Positions 7,675-16,311 of a stretch of DNA of 43,713 bases are shown piece by piece; position 1 is the first letter of the stretch, and every line of letters starts with the position of its first letter. The notes beneath the pieces were generated by a model that worked only from the letters and a program-made list of their open reading frames with translations, was not told the DNA's origin and did no database searches. This stretch comes from an uncultured Pseudomonadota bacterium. Its GTDB lineage: Bacteria; Pseudomonadota; Gammaproteobacteria; Steroidobacterales; Steroidobacteraceae. A program made the position numbers and the translations under genes. The stretch spans positions 1 to 43,713 of the forward strand of contig CAIVRI010000036.1 in NCBI GenBank assembly GCA_903908265.1, written 5' to 3'.

Positions 7675-8151
7675 CTAGATGGCCTGCTTGACGTCGCCCA
7701 CCCACACCGGCTTCTTGGCCAGCTTCACGAGCGCAAGGAAGAGCGCGAGCTGGATTGGGCTCGTGTCCTAAAATTCATCAACCAGCAGCAGTTCAAGCGC
7801 TTGCGCCAATGTCTCGCGCACGGTCGGCTACCTGCGCGTCTCCGGGGCCAAGTTCTCTTGGTCGGTGAAATCAATGGCGCCGAGCTCCATCTTGCGCAGC
7901 TTATAAGCCGCTAAAGCTTTGGATGCTAGCCGGAACCGTTCTTCGACAAAATGGCGCAGGTCGGAATGAGGCCCCGGGTGCCGCGCATGCGCGCCGGCAA
8001 TATGTGCGATGGGCTGCACCGAATCATAGGGCTTCTGTGCAGACGCCTCCTTGGAGGGCAAAAACCGGACGAGCCCGTCAAGGCACCCCATTCTGCTAGC
8101 GCCCCCGCCCGGCCCCAGCCAACGGGTACCGTCCGCATTAGAGGGTCCCAT
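7675..8151 (-). pseudogene. UvrD/AddA-like helicase, decayed internal fragment
   Basis: From about 8100 leftwards the frame reads HSDLRHFVEERFRLASKALA, then YKLRKMELGAIDFTDQE, typical of the segment before motif II in UvrD-type exonuclease helicases. After a frameshift near 7830 comes ETLAQALELLLVDEF, a TAG (7770..7768) where the family has Gln, then DTSPIQLALFLAL and VWVGDVKQAI, which are motifs II and III. An extra base at about 7676 then breaks the frame; ignoring it would give I-Y-G-F-R as expected. The ATP-binding N-terminus and the C-terminal half are missing. Confidence 0.7.
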
Positions 8152-8315
8152 TGACCCTCAACCCGCGACCAAAAGCGCGGACAGCAAGCCTCCACTGCCC
8201 CAGACCAGACCAGCGGACCGGTGCATTGGTGGATCATTAGGCCGCAAATCGGGGGGTACTCTGGTGCTCTGGTGCGGGTAACATTCACCTTCAGTACGCA
8301 GCCTGAACGAGCCTC

Positions 8316-8945
8316 ATGAGCCCTGACCTGCACCGGCGTGGACGCCTCTATGTGATTGCCGCCCCCTCGGGCACTGGTAAAACCAGCCTCGTCCGGGCGC
8401 TGATGGAGCGCTCACCGTCGCTCGCGTTCTCCATCTCCCACACCACGCGCAAGCCGCGTCCCAACGAGATCGATGGGCGGGATTACCATTTCACCGACCG
8501 GTCGCGTTTCGAGTCGATGGTGCAGGCCGGCGAATTCCTAGAGCATGCAGAGGTGTTCGACAACCTCTATGGCACCGGCCGGCGCAACGTAGAAGCGGCA
8601 CTGGCAGCGGGCCGCGACCTGTTGTTGGAAATCGACTGGCAGGGCGCGACGCAGGTGCGCCAACGCCTCCCCGAGGCCATCGATATCTTCATTCTGCCGC
8701 CCTCTCGGGCAGCACTGGAACTGCGCCTACGAGGCCGGGCCACCGATTCCGAAGAGGTCATCAAGCGCCGCTTGCGCGACTCGGTCACCGAGCTGTCGCG
8801 CTGGCACGAGTTCCGCTACGTCGTCGTCAATGAGCACTTTGACCGGGCCCTGGCTGACTTACAGCACATTGTGGCCGGGGATGCGGCCGCTTTCCGCGCC
8901 GATCGCGCCGACGTTGCCGACCTCGCTGCCGGGCTGGTTGCCTGA
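8316..8945 (+). CDS. gmk: Guanylate kinase
   Basis: 209 residues. It phosphorylates GMP to GDP with ATP in the cytoplasm. The P-loop APSGTGKTS lies at about residues 16–24. The GMP-binding segment ISHTTRKPRPNEIDGRDYHF, the catalytic EFLEHAEVFDNLYGT region and EIDWQGATQVR follow in order. It begins a rightward run with rpoZ, spoT, ridA and recG. The 164 bases before it hold nothing recognisable and form the right-hand edge of the decayed island that separates it from yicC. Confidence 0.96.
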   Translation: MSPDLHRRGRLYVIAAPSGTGKTSLVRALMERSPSLAFSISHTTRKPRPNEIDGRDYHFTDRSRFESMVQAGEFLEHAEVFDNLYGTGRRNVEAALAAGRDLLLEIDWQGATQVRQRLPEAIDIFILPPSRAALELRLRGRATDSEEVIKRRLRDSVTELSRWHEFRYVVVNEHFDRALADLQHIVAGDAAAFRADRADVADLAAGLVA

Positions 8946-9026
8946 CGGCCCACGACTGCGCATGGCCGTCCCGGCCCGGATTGCGTATACTTCCCGATCC
9001 TCCACCGCTTTCTGGAAGACGCCCCC

Positions 9027-9320
9027 ATGGCCCGCATTACGATTGAAGACTGCCTAAAGCAGGGCGTCGAGAACCAGTTTGAGCTCGTCCTGGTCGCTGC
9101 CAAGCGCGCTCGGCGCTTGGCCAATGGCGCTGAACCGCTGGTCGACTGGCAAAACGACAAACCTACCGTTGTCGCACTGCGCGAGATCGCTGACGGCAAG
9201 GTCAACTCGGCCCTACTGCTGGAAGCCGATCCGGAGCCGGCACCGCCGATGATGGCGGTGGATAGCCCACTCGACCTGCCATCGGACTTCCGCGCCCCAC
9301 AATTCGGCCTCGGCGACTAA
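9027..9320 (+). CDS. rpoZ: RNA polymerase omega subunit
   Basis: 97 residues, starting [20 protein letters not shown] with the conserved [11 protein letters not shown] and [15 protein letters not shown]. Omega helps fold the beta' subunit and, in proteobacteria, forms part of a ppGpp-binding site on the polymerase. That makes its place directly upstream of the ppGpp synthetase gene meaningful. It lies 81 bases after gmk and 24 before spoT. Confidence 0.96.
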   Translation: MARITIEDCLKQGVENQFELVLVAAKRARRLANGAEPLVDWQNDKPTVVALREIADGKVNSALLLEADPEPAPPMMAVDSPLDLPSDFRAPQFGLGD

Positions 9321-9344
9321 TGCCGACTCACTCTCGCCCAGCAG

Positions 9345-11507
9345 ATGCCTAGCGCCTCATCGCTGCTGAACTTTCTGCCGGGCGGGCGGGGATCCATTGG
9401 GATCTCCCAATTGCTATCCAAGTTAGAGGTCTACCTGCCCCCCGAGCAGGTCACCCGCGCGCAAGAGGCCTATGAGCTCGCGCGCGAGGCCCACAAAGGC
9501 CAGAAACGGATGACCGGGGAAGAGTACATCACGCACCCGGTGGCGGTTGCCGGCATCCTGGCGGACCTGCACCTCGACGGGCCGACGATTTGTGCCGCTC
9601 TGCTGCATGACGTCATTGAAGATACGCCTACAGCTAAAGATGAGATTGTCGAGCGTTTTGGGCGCGACGTGGGCGAACTGGTAGACGGCGTCTCCAAGCT
9701 CGACAAGGTGCAATTCAAAAGCAGCAAGGAAGCACAGGCTGAATCCTTCCGTAAGATGATCCTTGCGATTACGCGCGACATCCGCGTGATTATGGTGAAG
9801 CTCGCGGATCGCACGCATAACATGCGCACCCTAGGCGCCATGCCACCGGCAAAACGCCGCCGCATCGCTTTAGAAACCCTGGAGATCTACGCGCCGATCG
9901 CAAATCGTCTGGGCATTCACTCCATCAAGTTAGAACTCGAAGATCTCGGCTTCCATGCTCTCTACCCACTGCGGCACCGCGTCCTCGACCGAGAACTGCG
10001 CAGAGCGCGTGGCAATCAGAAGAAATTTCTCCCAAAGATTGTCAGCGGATTGCAGAACGCACTCCAGCGCGACAAGGTCCCAGGTCGGGTCGAATCACGT
10101 GAAAAGCATCTTTACAGCATCTATCAAAAGATGCGTCGCAAGCGCATCCCACTCGGGGCCATCATCGATGTCTACGGCATCCGCCTCGTCGTACCAACAG
10201 TAGACGATTGCTACCGGGCACTGGGCGTCATCCACGGCGTGTACAAGCCCATGCCGGGCCGCTTCAAAGACTACATCGCCATCCCTCGTGTGAATGGCTA
10301 CCAGTCGTTACACACTACCCTGTTCGGGCCGAGCGGCGTACCACTCGACGTACAAATTCGTACCGAGGATATGCACCTCATTGCAGAACGTGGCATTGCG
10401 GCGCACTGGCAGTACAAAACCGGTGAAGACGCGGGCACAAGCCAGCATGATCACGCACGCGAGTGGCTATCGAGCCTGATGCAAATCCAGGAGGGCGGCA
10501 GCCCCGAGGAATTCTACGAAAGCGTAAAGATCGACCTATTCCCAGACAAGGTCTATGTCTTTACGCCACAGGGCGACATTCTTCGACTACCCACAGGCTC
10601 CACTTGTGTGGATTTTGCGTACGCAGTACACAGCGAAGTGGGCCGCCGTTGTGTCGCGGCGAAAATTGATCGTCGACTCGTCCCGCTGCGCAGCGAATTG
10701 CGCAACGGTCAGACGGTCGAAATCGTCACGGCGAAAGGGGCCACACCCAATCCAGCGTGGACAAACTTTGTGGTCACGGCGAAGGCACGCGCAGCCATTC
10801 GGGCTTACCTGAAAACGATGAACCTCTCGGAAGCCATCGATTTGGGGCGTCGTCTCGTCGAACAAGCGCTTAGTGATTTCAAATTACCGCTTAAATCGAT
10901 CGAAGCCGAGCAAATGGTCGCGGCGGCACAGGAATTGGGCTTTGCGACAGTCGAGGAGTTGTTCGAGCAGGTTGGGCTCGGCGAACGCTTGGCGCCGCTC
11001 GTAGCGAGAAGACTGTTACCGCCAGAGTTTGTCGATGCGCCGCGCCCAGTCACACCGTCGACGCCACTGGCCATTTCTGGAACCGAGGGATTGGTTGTTT
11101 CCTACGCGCGCTGCTGCTTCCCTATTCCCTATGAGCCGATCATTGCCTTTCTGTCCATCGGCCGGGGTGTTGTGGTGCACAGGACGCATTGCTCTAATCT
11201 GGAGAGCTGGCACAAGCAGCCGGAAAAATGGCTGCCCGTTCAGTGGCAACAGAATGTGGACAAGCACACGTTTACGACCGAGCTCAAGGTCCTGGTCCAG
11301 AACCGAACCGGCTCGCTCGCCGCTGTAGCGGCCGCCATCGCCGCAACACAGACCAACATCGGCCGCGTTTCGGTTGTCGAGCTGGACGAGGGTACTTCGG
11401 CGATCACCTTCGAACTAAAAGTCGTCGATCGCACCCATTTGGCCAATGTCATTAAGGCCGTTCGAAAAATGGCCGAAGTGGAGTCGATCGAACGCTCGTC
11501 GGGCTGA
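9345..11507 (+). CDS. spoT: Bifunctional (p)ppGpp synthetase/hydrolase SpoT
   Basis: 720 residues. The N-terminal HD hydrolase domain is intact (ITHPVAV, ALLHDVIEDT, KLADRTHNMRT). The synthetase domain carries the KHLYSIYQKM, RFKDYIAIPRVNGYQSLHTT and DVQIRTEDMH segments. A TGS domain (VYVFTPQGDILRLPTGST) and a C-terminal ACT domain (LVQNRTGSLAAVAAAIAAT) follow. With both active sites kept it should make and break the stringent-response alarmone in the cytoplasm. It sits in the classic gmk–rpoZ–spoT–ridA–recG order. Confidence 0.96.
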   Translation: MPSASSLLNFLPGGRGSIGISQLLSKLEVYLPPEQVTRAQEAYELAREAHKGQKRMTGEEYITHPVAVAGILADLHLDGPTICAALLHDVIEDTPTAKDEIVERFGRDVGELVDGVSKLDKVQFKSSKEAQAESFRKMILAITRDIRVIMVKLADRTHNMRTLGAMPPAKRRRIALETLEIYAPIANRLGIHSIKLELEDLGFHALYPLRHRVLDRELRRARGNQKKFLPKIVSGLQNALQRDKVPGRVESREKHLYSIYQKMRRKRIPLGAIIDVYGIRLVVPTVDDCYRALGVIHGVYKPMPGRFKDYIAIPRVNGYQSLHTTLFGPSGVPLDVQIRTEDMHLIAERGIAAHWQYKTGEDAGTSQHDHAREWLSSLMQIQEGGSPEEFYESVKIDLFPDKVYVFTPQGDILRLPTGSTCVDFAYAVHSEVGRRCVAAKIDRRLVPLRSELRNGQTVEIVTAKGATPNPAWTNFVVTAKARAAIRAYLKTMNLSEAIDLGRRLVEQALSDFKLPLKSIEAEQMVAAAQELGFATVEELFEQVGLGERLAPLVARRLLPPEFVDAPRPVTPSTPLAISGTEGLVVSYARCCFPIPYEPIIAFLSIGRGVVVHRTHCSNLESWHKQPEKWLPVQWQQNVDKHTFTTELKVLVQNRTGSLAAVAAAIAATQTNIGRVSVVELDEGTSAITFELKVVDRTHLANVIKAVRKMAEVESIERSSG

Positions 11508-11576
11508 GTCCCGTATGCCCATGCCCGCAGTGCGTGCGACAATGCAAGCCTTGCCGCGAACCGTCTGGAGCCCGCT

Positions 11577-11957
11577 ATGTCCCGTACGATCATTTCGACC
11601 GAGCACGCCCCCGCGGCGATCGGCACCTATTCCCAAGCCGTCCAGGTGGAGCGCACGGTGTACATTTCAGGCCAGATCCCGCTGGATCCCATCAGCAAGG
11701 CCTTGGTTACTGGTGACATGGAAGCGCAAATCCGTCGCGTATTCGAGAATCTAAAAGCCGTTGCTGAAGCGGCTGGTGGCTCGTTGGCCAATGCGGTCCG
11801 CGTGACGATTTATCTCACCGACCTGTCGCACTTCGCGCTCGTCAATCAGGTGATGGGCGAGTACTTCACGCAGCCGTACCCGGCGCGAGCCGCCGTGGGT
11901 GTTGCCGCGTTGCCACGCGGCGCGGCGATTGAGGCCGACTGCATCCTCTACGTGTGA
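11577..11957 (+). CDS. ridA: RidA family reactive enamine/imine deaminase
   Basis: 126 residues, the usual size. RidA hydrolyses reactive 2-aminoacrylate and similar enamines produced by PLP enzymes, protecting other enzymes. Family signatures are [18 protein letters not shown] at the start, [10 protein letters not shown], and [20 protein letters not shown] with the substrate-binding Arg near the end. It starts 69 bases after spoT, and its last codons overlap the GTG start of recG. Confidence 0.93.
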   Translation: MSRTIISTEHAPAAIGTYSQAVQVERTVYISGQIPLDPISKALVTGDMEAQIRRVFENLKAVAEAAGGSLANAVRVTIYLTDLSHFALVNQVMGEYFTQPYPARAAVGVAALPRGAAIEADCILYV

Positions 11958-14071
11958 GCCCGGCGCCGACCCCTCGGAACCGTGGAGTTCTGGCCCAGCC
12001 AGAGCTACGGTCGGTCACCACCCTGAAAGGGGTCGGCGATGCTCTCGCGCAGCGTCTGGCCAAACTCGGCGTCGAGACGGTCCAAGATCTGTTGTTCCTA
12101 TTGCCACTGCGCTATGAAGATCGGACCTGTGTGCTGCCGATCGGCGCGCTGCGAGCCGGGGACCGCGCCGTCGTCGAAGGCGAAGTGCAATTGGCGGAAG
12201 TCGTCTTCAAACGACGCCGCCAGATGCTGGTGCGCATCGCCGATGGATCGGGCTTCCTCACACTGCGGTTTTTCTACTTTACCGCCCAGCAGCAGCAACA
12301 GTTGCAGCGTGGAGTGCGACTACGCTGCTATGGCGAGGCCCGCAGAGGCACCGTCGGCCTCGAGATTGTGCATCCGGAATACCGTCGCGCCGACAGCGCA
12401 GATGTACAGCGTATAGAGGACTCCCTGACCCCCGTCTATCCGATGACGGAGGGCATTCAACAAGGTCGTCTGCGGATCCTCACCGCCCTCGCACTCGGGG
12501 AGGCAGAGTCGCAGACGGTGCGCGATTGGTTGCCCGCGACACTGCTGGCCGGTGAGCGACTACCGAGCCTTGCCGAAGCGTTGGTCTACGTGCACAGACC
12601 ACCACCGGGTGCGGATCTCATCACGCTGACGAGCGGCATGCATCCAAGCCAGCGCCGCTTGGCCTACGAAGAGTTGCTCGCCCACCAATTAAGCCTGCGA
12701 CTGCTGCGGGAGGAGATTCGCTCGGAGCCAGCCTGGCCACTGACCCACTCGCAACGTTTAGCCACGCAGTTGCGATCCTCTCTGCCCTTCACGCCCACCG
12801 GCGCCCAAGAACGCGCTCTTGCCGAAGTCACCGCAGACCTCGCCAAACCAGAGCCGATGCTGCGCCTGGTCCAAGGGGACGTGGGCTCCGGCAAGACGTT
12901 AGTAGCCGCGCTCGCCGCCATGGACGCAGTCGAGGCGGGGTTTCAGGTCGCGCTAATGGCGCCGACCGAATTGCTCGCCGAGCAACATCACCAAAACTTC
13001 GAGCGTTGGTTGAAACCGCTGGGACTTCCGGTCGCATTACTGTCAGGGCGACTGACGGGTCGAGCGCGACAGGCGACCCTCGACGCGATCGCCACGGGCA
13101 GCGACGTACCCATAGTGATTGGTACCCATGCGCTATTCCAAGAGGGCGTCCGCTTCGGCCGCTTGGCGCTGGTGATCATCGACGAACAGCATCGCTTTGG
13201 CGTCGAGCAACGGCGCGCGTTGCGCGACAAGGGCCTCAGCGACGGTCGAGTACCCCACCAACTGATCATGACCGCGACCCCGATCCCGCGCACGCTGGCC
13301 ATGACGGCCTACGCTGATCTTGACGTATCCGTCATTGATGAACTGCCGCCGGGTCGTACGCCGGTGAAGACCGTTGTGCTCACCGAGACCCGTCGCGATG
13401 CAGTGGTGGCCCGGATCGAGGCCGCCTGTCGCGAGGGGCGGCAGGCCTACTGGGTCTGCCCTCTCATCGAGGAGTCCGACGAACTCGATTATCAGGCTGC
13501 AGAGGCAACCCATGCGGCCCTCGTGGGGGCACTACCGCATCTGCGCATTGGCCTGGTACACGGACGGCTACCGAGCGCCAAGAAGCAGGGCGTGATGGCC
13601 GCCTTCAAGCAACATACATTCGATTTGTTGGTCGCAACCACCGTCATCGAGGTCGGCGTGGACGTACCCAACGCCAGTCTGATGGTGATCGAAAACGCCG
13701 AACGGATGGGTCTAGCGCAATTGCATCAGTTGCGCGGTCGGGTCGGGCGTGGTGCCGCTGAATCGACCTGCGTGCTGCTCTACAGAGCGCCCCTTTCACA
13801 ACTCGCCCGGGCCCGACTGGACGTCATGCGCTCGACGAACGATGGCTTTGAAGTGTCACGTCGGGATCTGGAACTGCGCGGCCCAGGCGAAGTGCTCGGC
13901 ACACGGCAAACCGGGCTCTTGCAACTCAAGGTTGCCGATCTGAGTCGTGATGCTGATTTGCTGCCGCGGGTACAGGCAGCGGCCGAGGTGATGATTACGC
14001 AACATCCCGATAATATAGGCCCGCTGCTCCATCGGTGGATCGGCACGCGGGAACGCTATGGCCGAGTCTAA
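11954..14071 (+). CDS. recG: ATP-dependent DNA helicase RecG
   Basis: 705 residues. An N-terminal wedge/OB domain (about 50–200) precedes two helicase domains. Walker A GDVGSGKT is near residue 307, [11 protein letters not shown] near 408, and QLRGRVGRG in motif VI. RecG regresses stalled replication forks and processes branched DNA. The start is a GTG overlapping the ridA stop by 4 bases, indicating translational coupling. It is followed by ubiC after 15 bases. Confidence 0.95.
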   Translation: MSPAPTPRNRGVLAQPELRSVTTLKGVGDALAQRLAKLGVETVQDLLFLLPLRYEDRTCVLPIGALRAGDRAVVEGEVQLAEVVFKRRRQMLVRIADGSGFLTLRFFYFTAQQQQQLQRGVRLRCYGEARRGTVGLEIVHPEYRRADSADVQRIEDSLTPVYPMTEGIQQGRLRILTALALGEAESQTVRDWLPATLLAGERLPSLAEALVYVHRPPPGADLITLTSGMHPSQRRLAYEELLAHQLSLRLLREEIRSEPAWPLTHSQRLATQLRSSLPFTPTGAQERALAEVTADLAKPEPMLRLVQGDVGSGKTLVAALAAMDAVEAGFQVALMAPTELLAEQHHQNFERWLKPLGLPVALLSGRLTGRARQATLDAIATGSDVPIVIGTHALFQEGVRFGRLALVIIDEQHRFGVEQRRALRDKGLSDGRVPHQLIMTATPIPRTLAMTAYADLDVSVIDELPPGRTPVKTVVLTETRRDAVVARIEAACREGRQAYWVCPLIEESDELDYQAAEATHAALVGALPHLRIGLVHGRLPSAKKQGVMAAFKQHTFDLLVATTVIEVGVDVPNASLMVIENAERMGLAQLHQLRGRVGRGAAESTCVLLYRAPLSQLARARLDVMRSTNDGFEVSRRDLELRGPGEVLGTRQTGLLQLKVADLSRDADLLPRVQAAAEVMITQHPDNIGPLLHRWIGTRERYGRV

Positions 14072-14086
14072 AAGGGCGAGTCCACC

Positions 14087-14656
14087 TTGAGTAAATTATC
14101 GGCTAGCCACAGCGGATCACTGCTCCCACTGGATCTATGGTCGCGGCTCGACCAGGCGACCGCACAGTTGCCTGCGCGTTGGGCCGGTTGGCTGTCTACG
14201 CGGGAGATGCTCACGGATCGGATCAGCCGCGAGGCCGGCGAGCGATCCACCGTGCACTTACTGGAAGAGCACATTGGATTTCTCAGCGCAGAGCAACAAG
14301 CGCTGCTCGCCGCCCCCGCGGATAGCAGTTTTCTGCGGCGTATTGAAGTCCGTGCGGGGGGCCGGCCATGGCTGTATGCCGAGACCCTGATTCCAGACCA
14401 TGTGCTGGAGGCGCATCCGTGGCTGGCAGAACTAAGCGATCGTGCGCTGCCGGAGGTCTTGGCCTGGCGCGATGACGTCGCGCACGGTCCGATTGAGGTG
14501 GCCACGCTGCTGGCGGCACACCCACTGGCCGCGCGGGCGCTGGAACGGGTTGGGCGCCGGGACGAGGCCGTCTGGGCGCGCCGCAGTTGGGTGGCGATCG
14601 GCGGCCTGCGCCTGCTCATTCAAGAGGCCTTCCTGCCGGAACCTAAACGCCGGTGA
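14087..14656 (+). CDS. ubiC: Chorismate–pyruvate lyase
   Basis: 189 residues. It cleaves chorismate into 4-hydroxybenzoate and pyruvate, the first step of ubiquinone synthesis. Identity is low overall but key features stand: FLRRIEVRAGGRPWLYAETL with the substrate Arg and the A-x-T-L-I-P strand, and a C-terminal LLIQEAFLPEP containing the catalytic Glu. The start codon is TTG at 14087. The stop overlaps the GTG of ubiA, whose product uses 4-hydroxybenzoate, which supports the call. Confidence 0.85.
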   Translation: MSKLSASHSGSLLPLDLWSRLDQATAQLPARWAGWLSTREMLTDRISREAGERSTVHLLEEHIGFLSAEQQALLAAPADSSFLRRIEVRAGGRPWLYAETLIPDHVLEAHPWLAELSDRALPEVLAWRDDVAHGPIEVATLLAAHPLAARALERVGRRDEAVWARRSWVAIGGLRLLIQEAFLPEPKRR

Positions 14657-15537
14657 ACGACACCGCACGATCAATGCGCACCACTCTTGGCGACTACGGT
14701 CGGTTAATTCGACTGCATCGTCCGGTCGGCACTTGGCTATTGCTTTGGCCAGCCCTGTGGGCGTTGTGGCTGGCCTCCAACGGGCACCCACACGAGCGCG
14801 TGTTCGTCGTCTTCGTTTTGGGTGTTTTTCTGACGCGCTCTGCCGGCTGCGCGATCAACGACTGGGCCGACCGCAAGGTGGACTCCCAGGTCAAAAGAAC
14901 CCTCGATCGTCCCCTTGCGGCCGGTCGGATACAGCCGGCAGAGGCGCTGATCGTTTACGCCATCCTCGCGCTGCTGGCCTTCGCGCTGGTGCTGACCTTG
15001 GATCGGCTGACCGTGCTGTGTTCGCTCATCGGCGCTGCCCTGATGGCAGCCTATCCTTTTATGAAACGTTTCTTCCCACTCCCGCAAGCGTGGCTGGGAT
15101 TGGCATTCGGATGGGCAGTGCCGATGGCTTGGGTCGCCCAAACCGGTTCGGTATCGCGCACCGGTTGGCTGGTGTTCGTGACCAGCATGCTGTGGATCAT
15201 GGTGTATGACACGCAATACGCCATGGTGGACCGGGACGACGATGTGCGGCTCGGCATGCAATCCTCAGCCATCGCGTTCGGTGATGCCGACCGAATTATA
15301 TTGGGTGTATTGCAAGCACTCACATTGCTCGGGCTTCTGCTGGTAGGGCGCGAATTACGGCTCGGCGGTTGGTACCACTGGGGACTGGTTGGCGGGACGC
15401 TCAGCTTTCTCTACCAGCAACGGCTGATTCGCGAGCGCAGCCGCGAAGGTTGTTTCGCCGCTTTCTTGAACAACCAGTGGTTCGGCTGTTGCGTCTTTCT
15501 CGGTATCGCGCTCGATTACTTCTTCCGGACCCCCTGA
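14653..15537 (+). CDS. ubiA: 4-hydroxybenzoate polyprenyltransferase
   Basis: 294 residues with about eight hydrophobic segments, so an inner-membrane protein. It attaches the polyprenyl tail to 4-hydroxybenzoate in ubiquinone synthesis. The first Asp-rich motif is NDWADRKVDSQV near residue 76 and the second YDTQYAMVDRDDD near 190. The GTG start overlaps the ubiC stop. A short CCCC/GGGG hairpin spans its stop codon. The ubiquinone made here would serve the respiratory chain encoded further right. Confidence 0.95.
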   Translation: MNDTARSMRTTLGDYGRLIRLHRPVGTWLLLWPALWALWLASNGHPHERVFVVFVLGVFLTRSAGCAINDWADRKVDSQVKRTLDRPLAAGRIQPAEALIVYAILALLAFALVLTLDRLTVLCSLIGAALMAAYPFMKRFFPLPQAWLGLAFGWAVPMAWVAQTGSVSRTGWLVFVTSMLWIMVYDTQYAMVDRDDDVRLGMQSSAIAFGDADRIILGVLQALTLLGLLLVGRELRLGGWYHWGLVGGTLSFLYQQRLIRERSREGCFAAFLNNQWFGCCVFLGIALDYFFRTP

Positions 15538-15546
15538 GGGGCCACA

Positions 15547-15798
15547 TCAGAGCGGATCGAAAGACAGATCGGCAAGCGCGTCGGCCGCCTCACAACAGCG
15601 CTGGCGCGCTTCTGCAACGCGAATCTGGGCGGCCAACCAGTGTGGATCATCTGCTGCAACCCGCCCAATCAGCGCGCGGCTACGGGCAAGCGCCTCAAGC
15701 AAGCGGCATTGCGCATCCTGACGAATGCGCGCCAGAGAGTGCAGATTCGCGGTTGCTGCATAGAAGTCACGCGTCGGCAGTTCTAGTTCGTAGCCCAT
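15547..15798 (-). CDS. Hypothetical protein, 83 residues
   Basis: Predicted mostly helical and cytoplasmic, with no signal or membrane segment. It opens MGYELELPTRDFYAATANLH and is rich in Ala, Arg and Leu with scattered Cys. I do not recognise a family. It is convergent with ubiA (9-base gap) and lies 62 bases downstream of the HIT gene on the same strand. It may be a small lineage-specific gene; a spurious frame cannot be excluded. Confidence 0.4.
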   Translation of the reverse strand: MGYELELPTRDFYAATANLHSLARIRQDAQCRLLEALARSRALIGRVAADDPHWLAAQIRVAEARQRCCEAADALADLSFDPL

Positions 15799-15860
15799 AC
15801 GCGGACGCTACGGGATCCAGATGACTGTCAGCAGACACCCCGATTACGTTTTCGTGACTC

Positions 15861-16286
15861 TCAGTCTGCATTGAGGGCAGCACGGATCTTATTGGCATGC
15901 AACGCCAACTGGTCCGCGTCGGCCAGCGTCCGCGCATGCAACTCGATACCGCCCGGCCCATAGACCGGGATCACGTGGAAGTGCAGATGAAAGACCGTTT
16001 GACCCGCCGCACGACCGTTGAACTGCGTGACGATCAGGCCCTTGGCATCGAAAGCCGTCTGCACCGCGCGAGCGATCCGCTGGGTGGTGCGCATTGCCGC
16101 CTCGACCGACGCGACGGGCGTATCGAGCAGGTTCTCTCCGGCGATCTTCGGGATGATTAACGTGTGCCCCGGTGATTGTGGCATCAAATCCATGAACGCC
16201 AGCGTGTCGGCGTCCTCGTAGACGCGGTGACAGGGGATCTCGCCCCGCAGGATGCGGGCGAATACGTTATTGGGATCGTAGGCCAT
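15861..16286 (-). CDS. HIT family (Hint-type) nucleotide hydrolase
   Basis: 141 residues. The histidine triad HLHFHVIP is at about residues 98–105 and the N-terminal NVFARILRGEIPCHRVYED is typical of Hint/HinT proteins. These act as adenosine phosphoramidases or related nucleotide hydrolases in the cytoplasm; the physiological substrate is unclear. The gene starts 25 bases after the S41 protease gene ends, so the two may be cotranscribed. Confidence 0.92.
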   Translation of the reverse strand: MAYDPNNVFARILRGEIPCHRVYEDADTLAFMDLMPQSPGHTLIIPKIAGENLLDTPVASVEAAMRTTQRIARAVQTAFDAKGLIVTQFNGRAAGQTVFHLHFHVIPVYGPGGIELHARTLADADQLALHANKIRAALNAD

Positions 16287-16311
16287 GATCAGGCTCCGGT
16301 CAGAATCCAGG

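Noticed and set aside
6529-7770. In-frame TAG codons in the nucleotidyltransferase and in the helicase motif II, considered as amber recoding (TAG as Gln)
   Set aside because: The helicase relic also has frameshifts and missing ends, and the TAG at 7675–7677 is explained by a one-base insertion. Plain decay is simpler, though read-through of the single TAG in the nucleotidyltransferase cannot be excluded.
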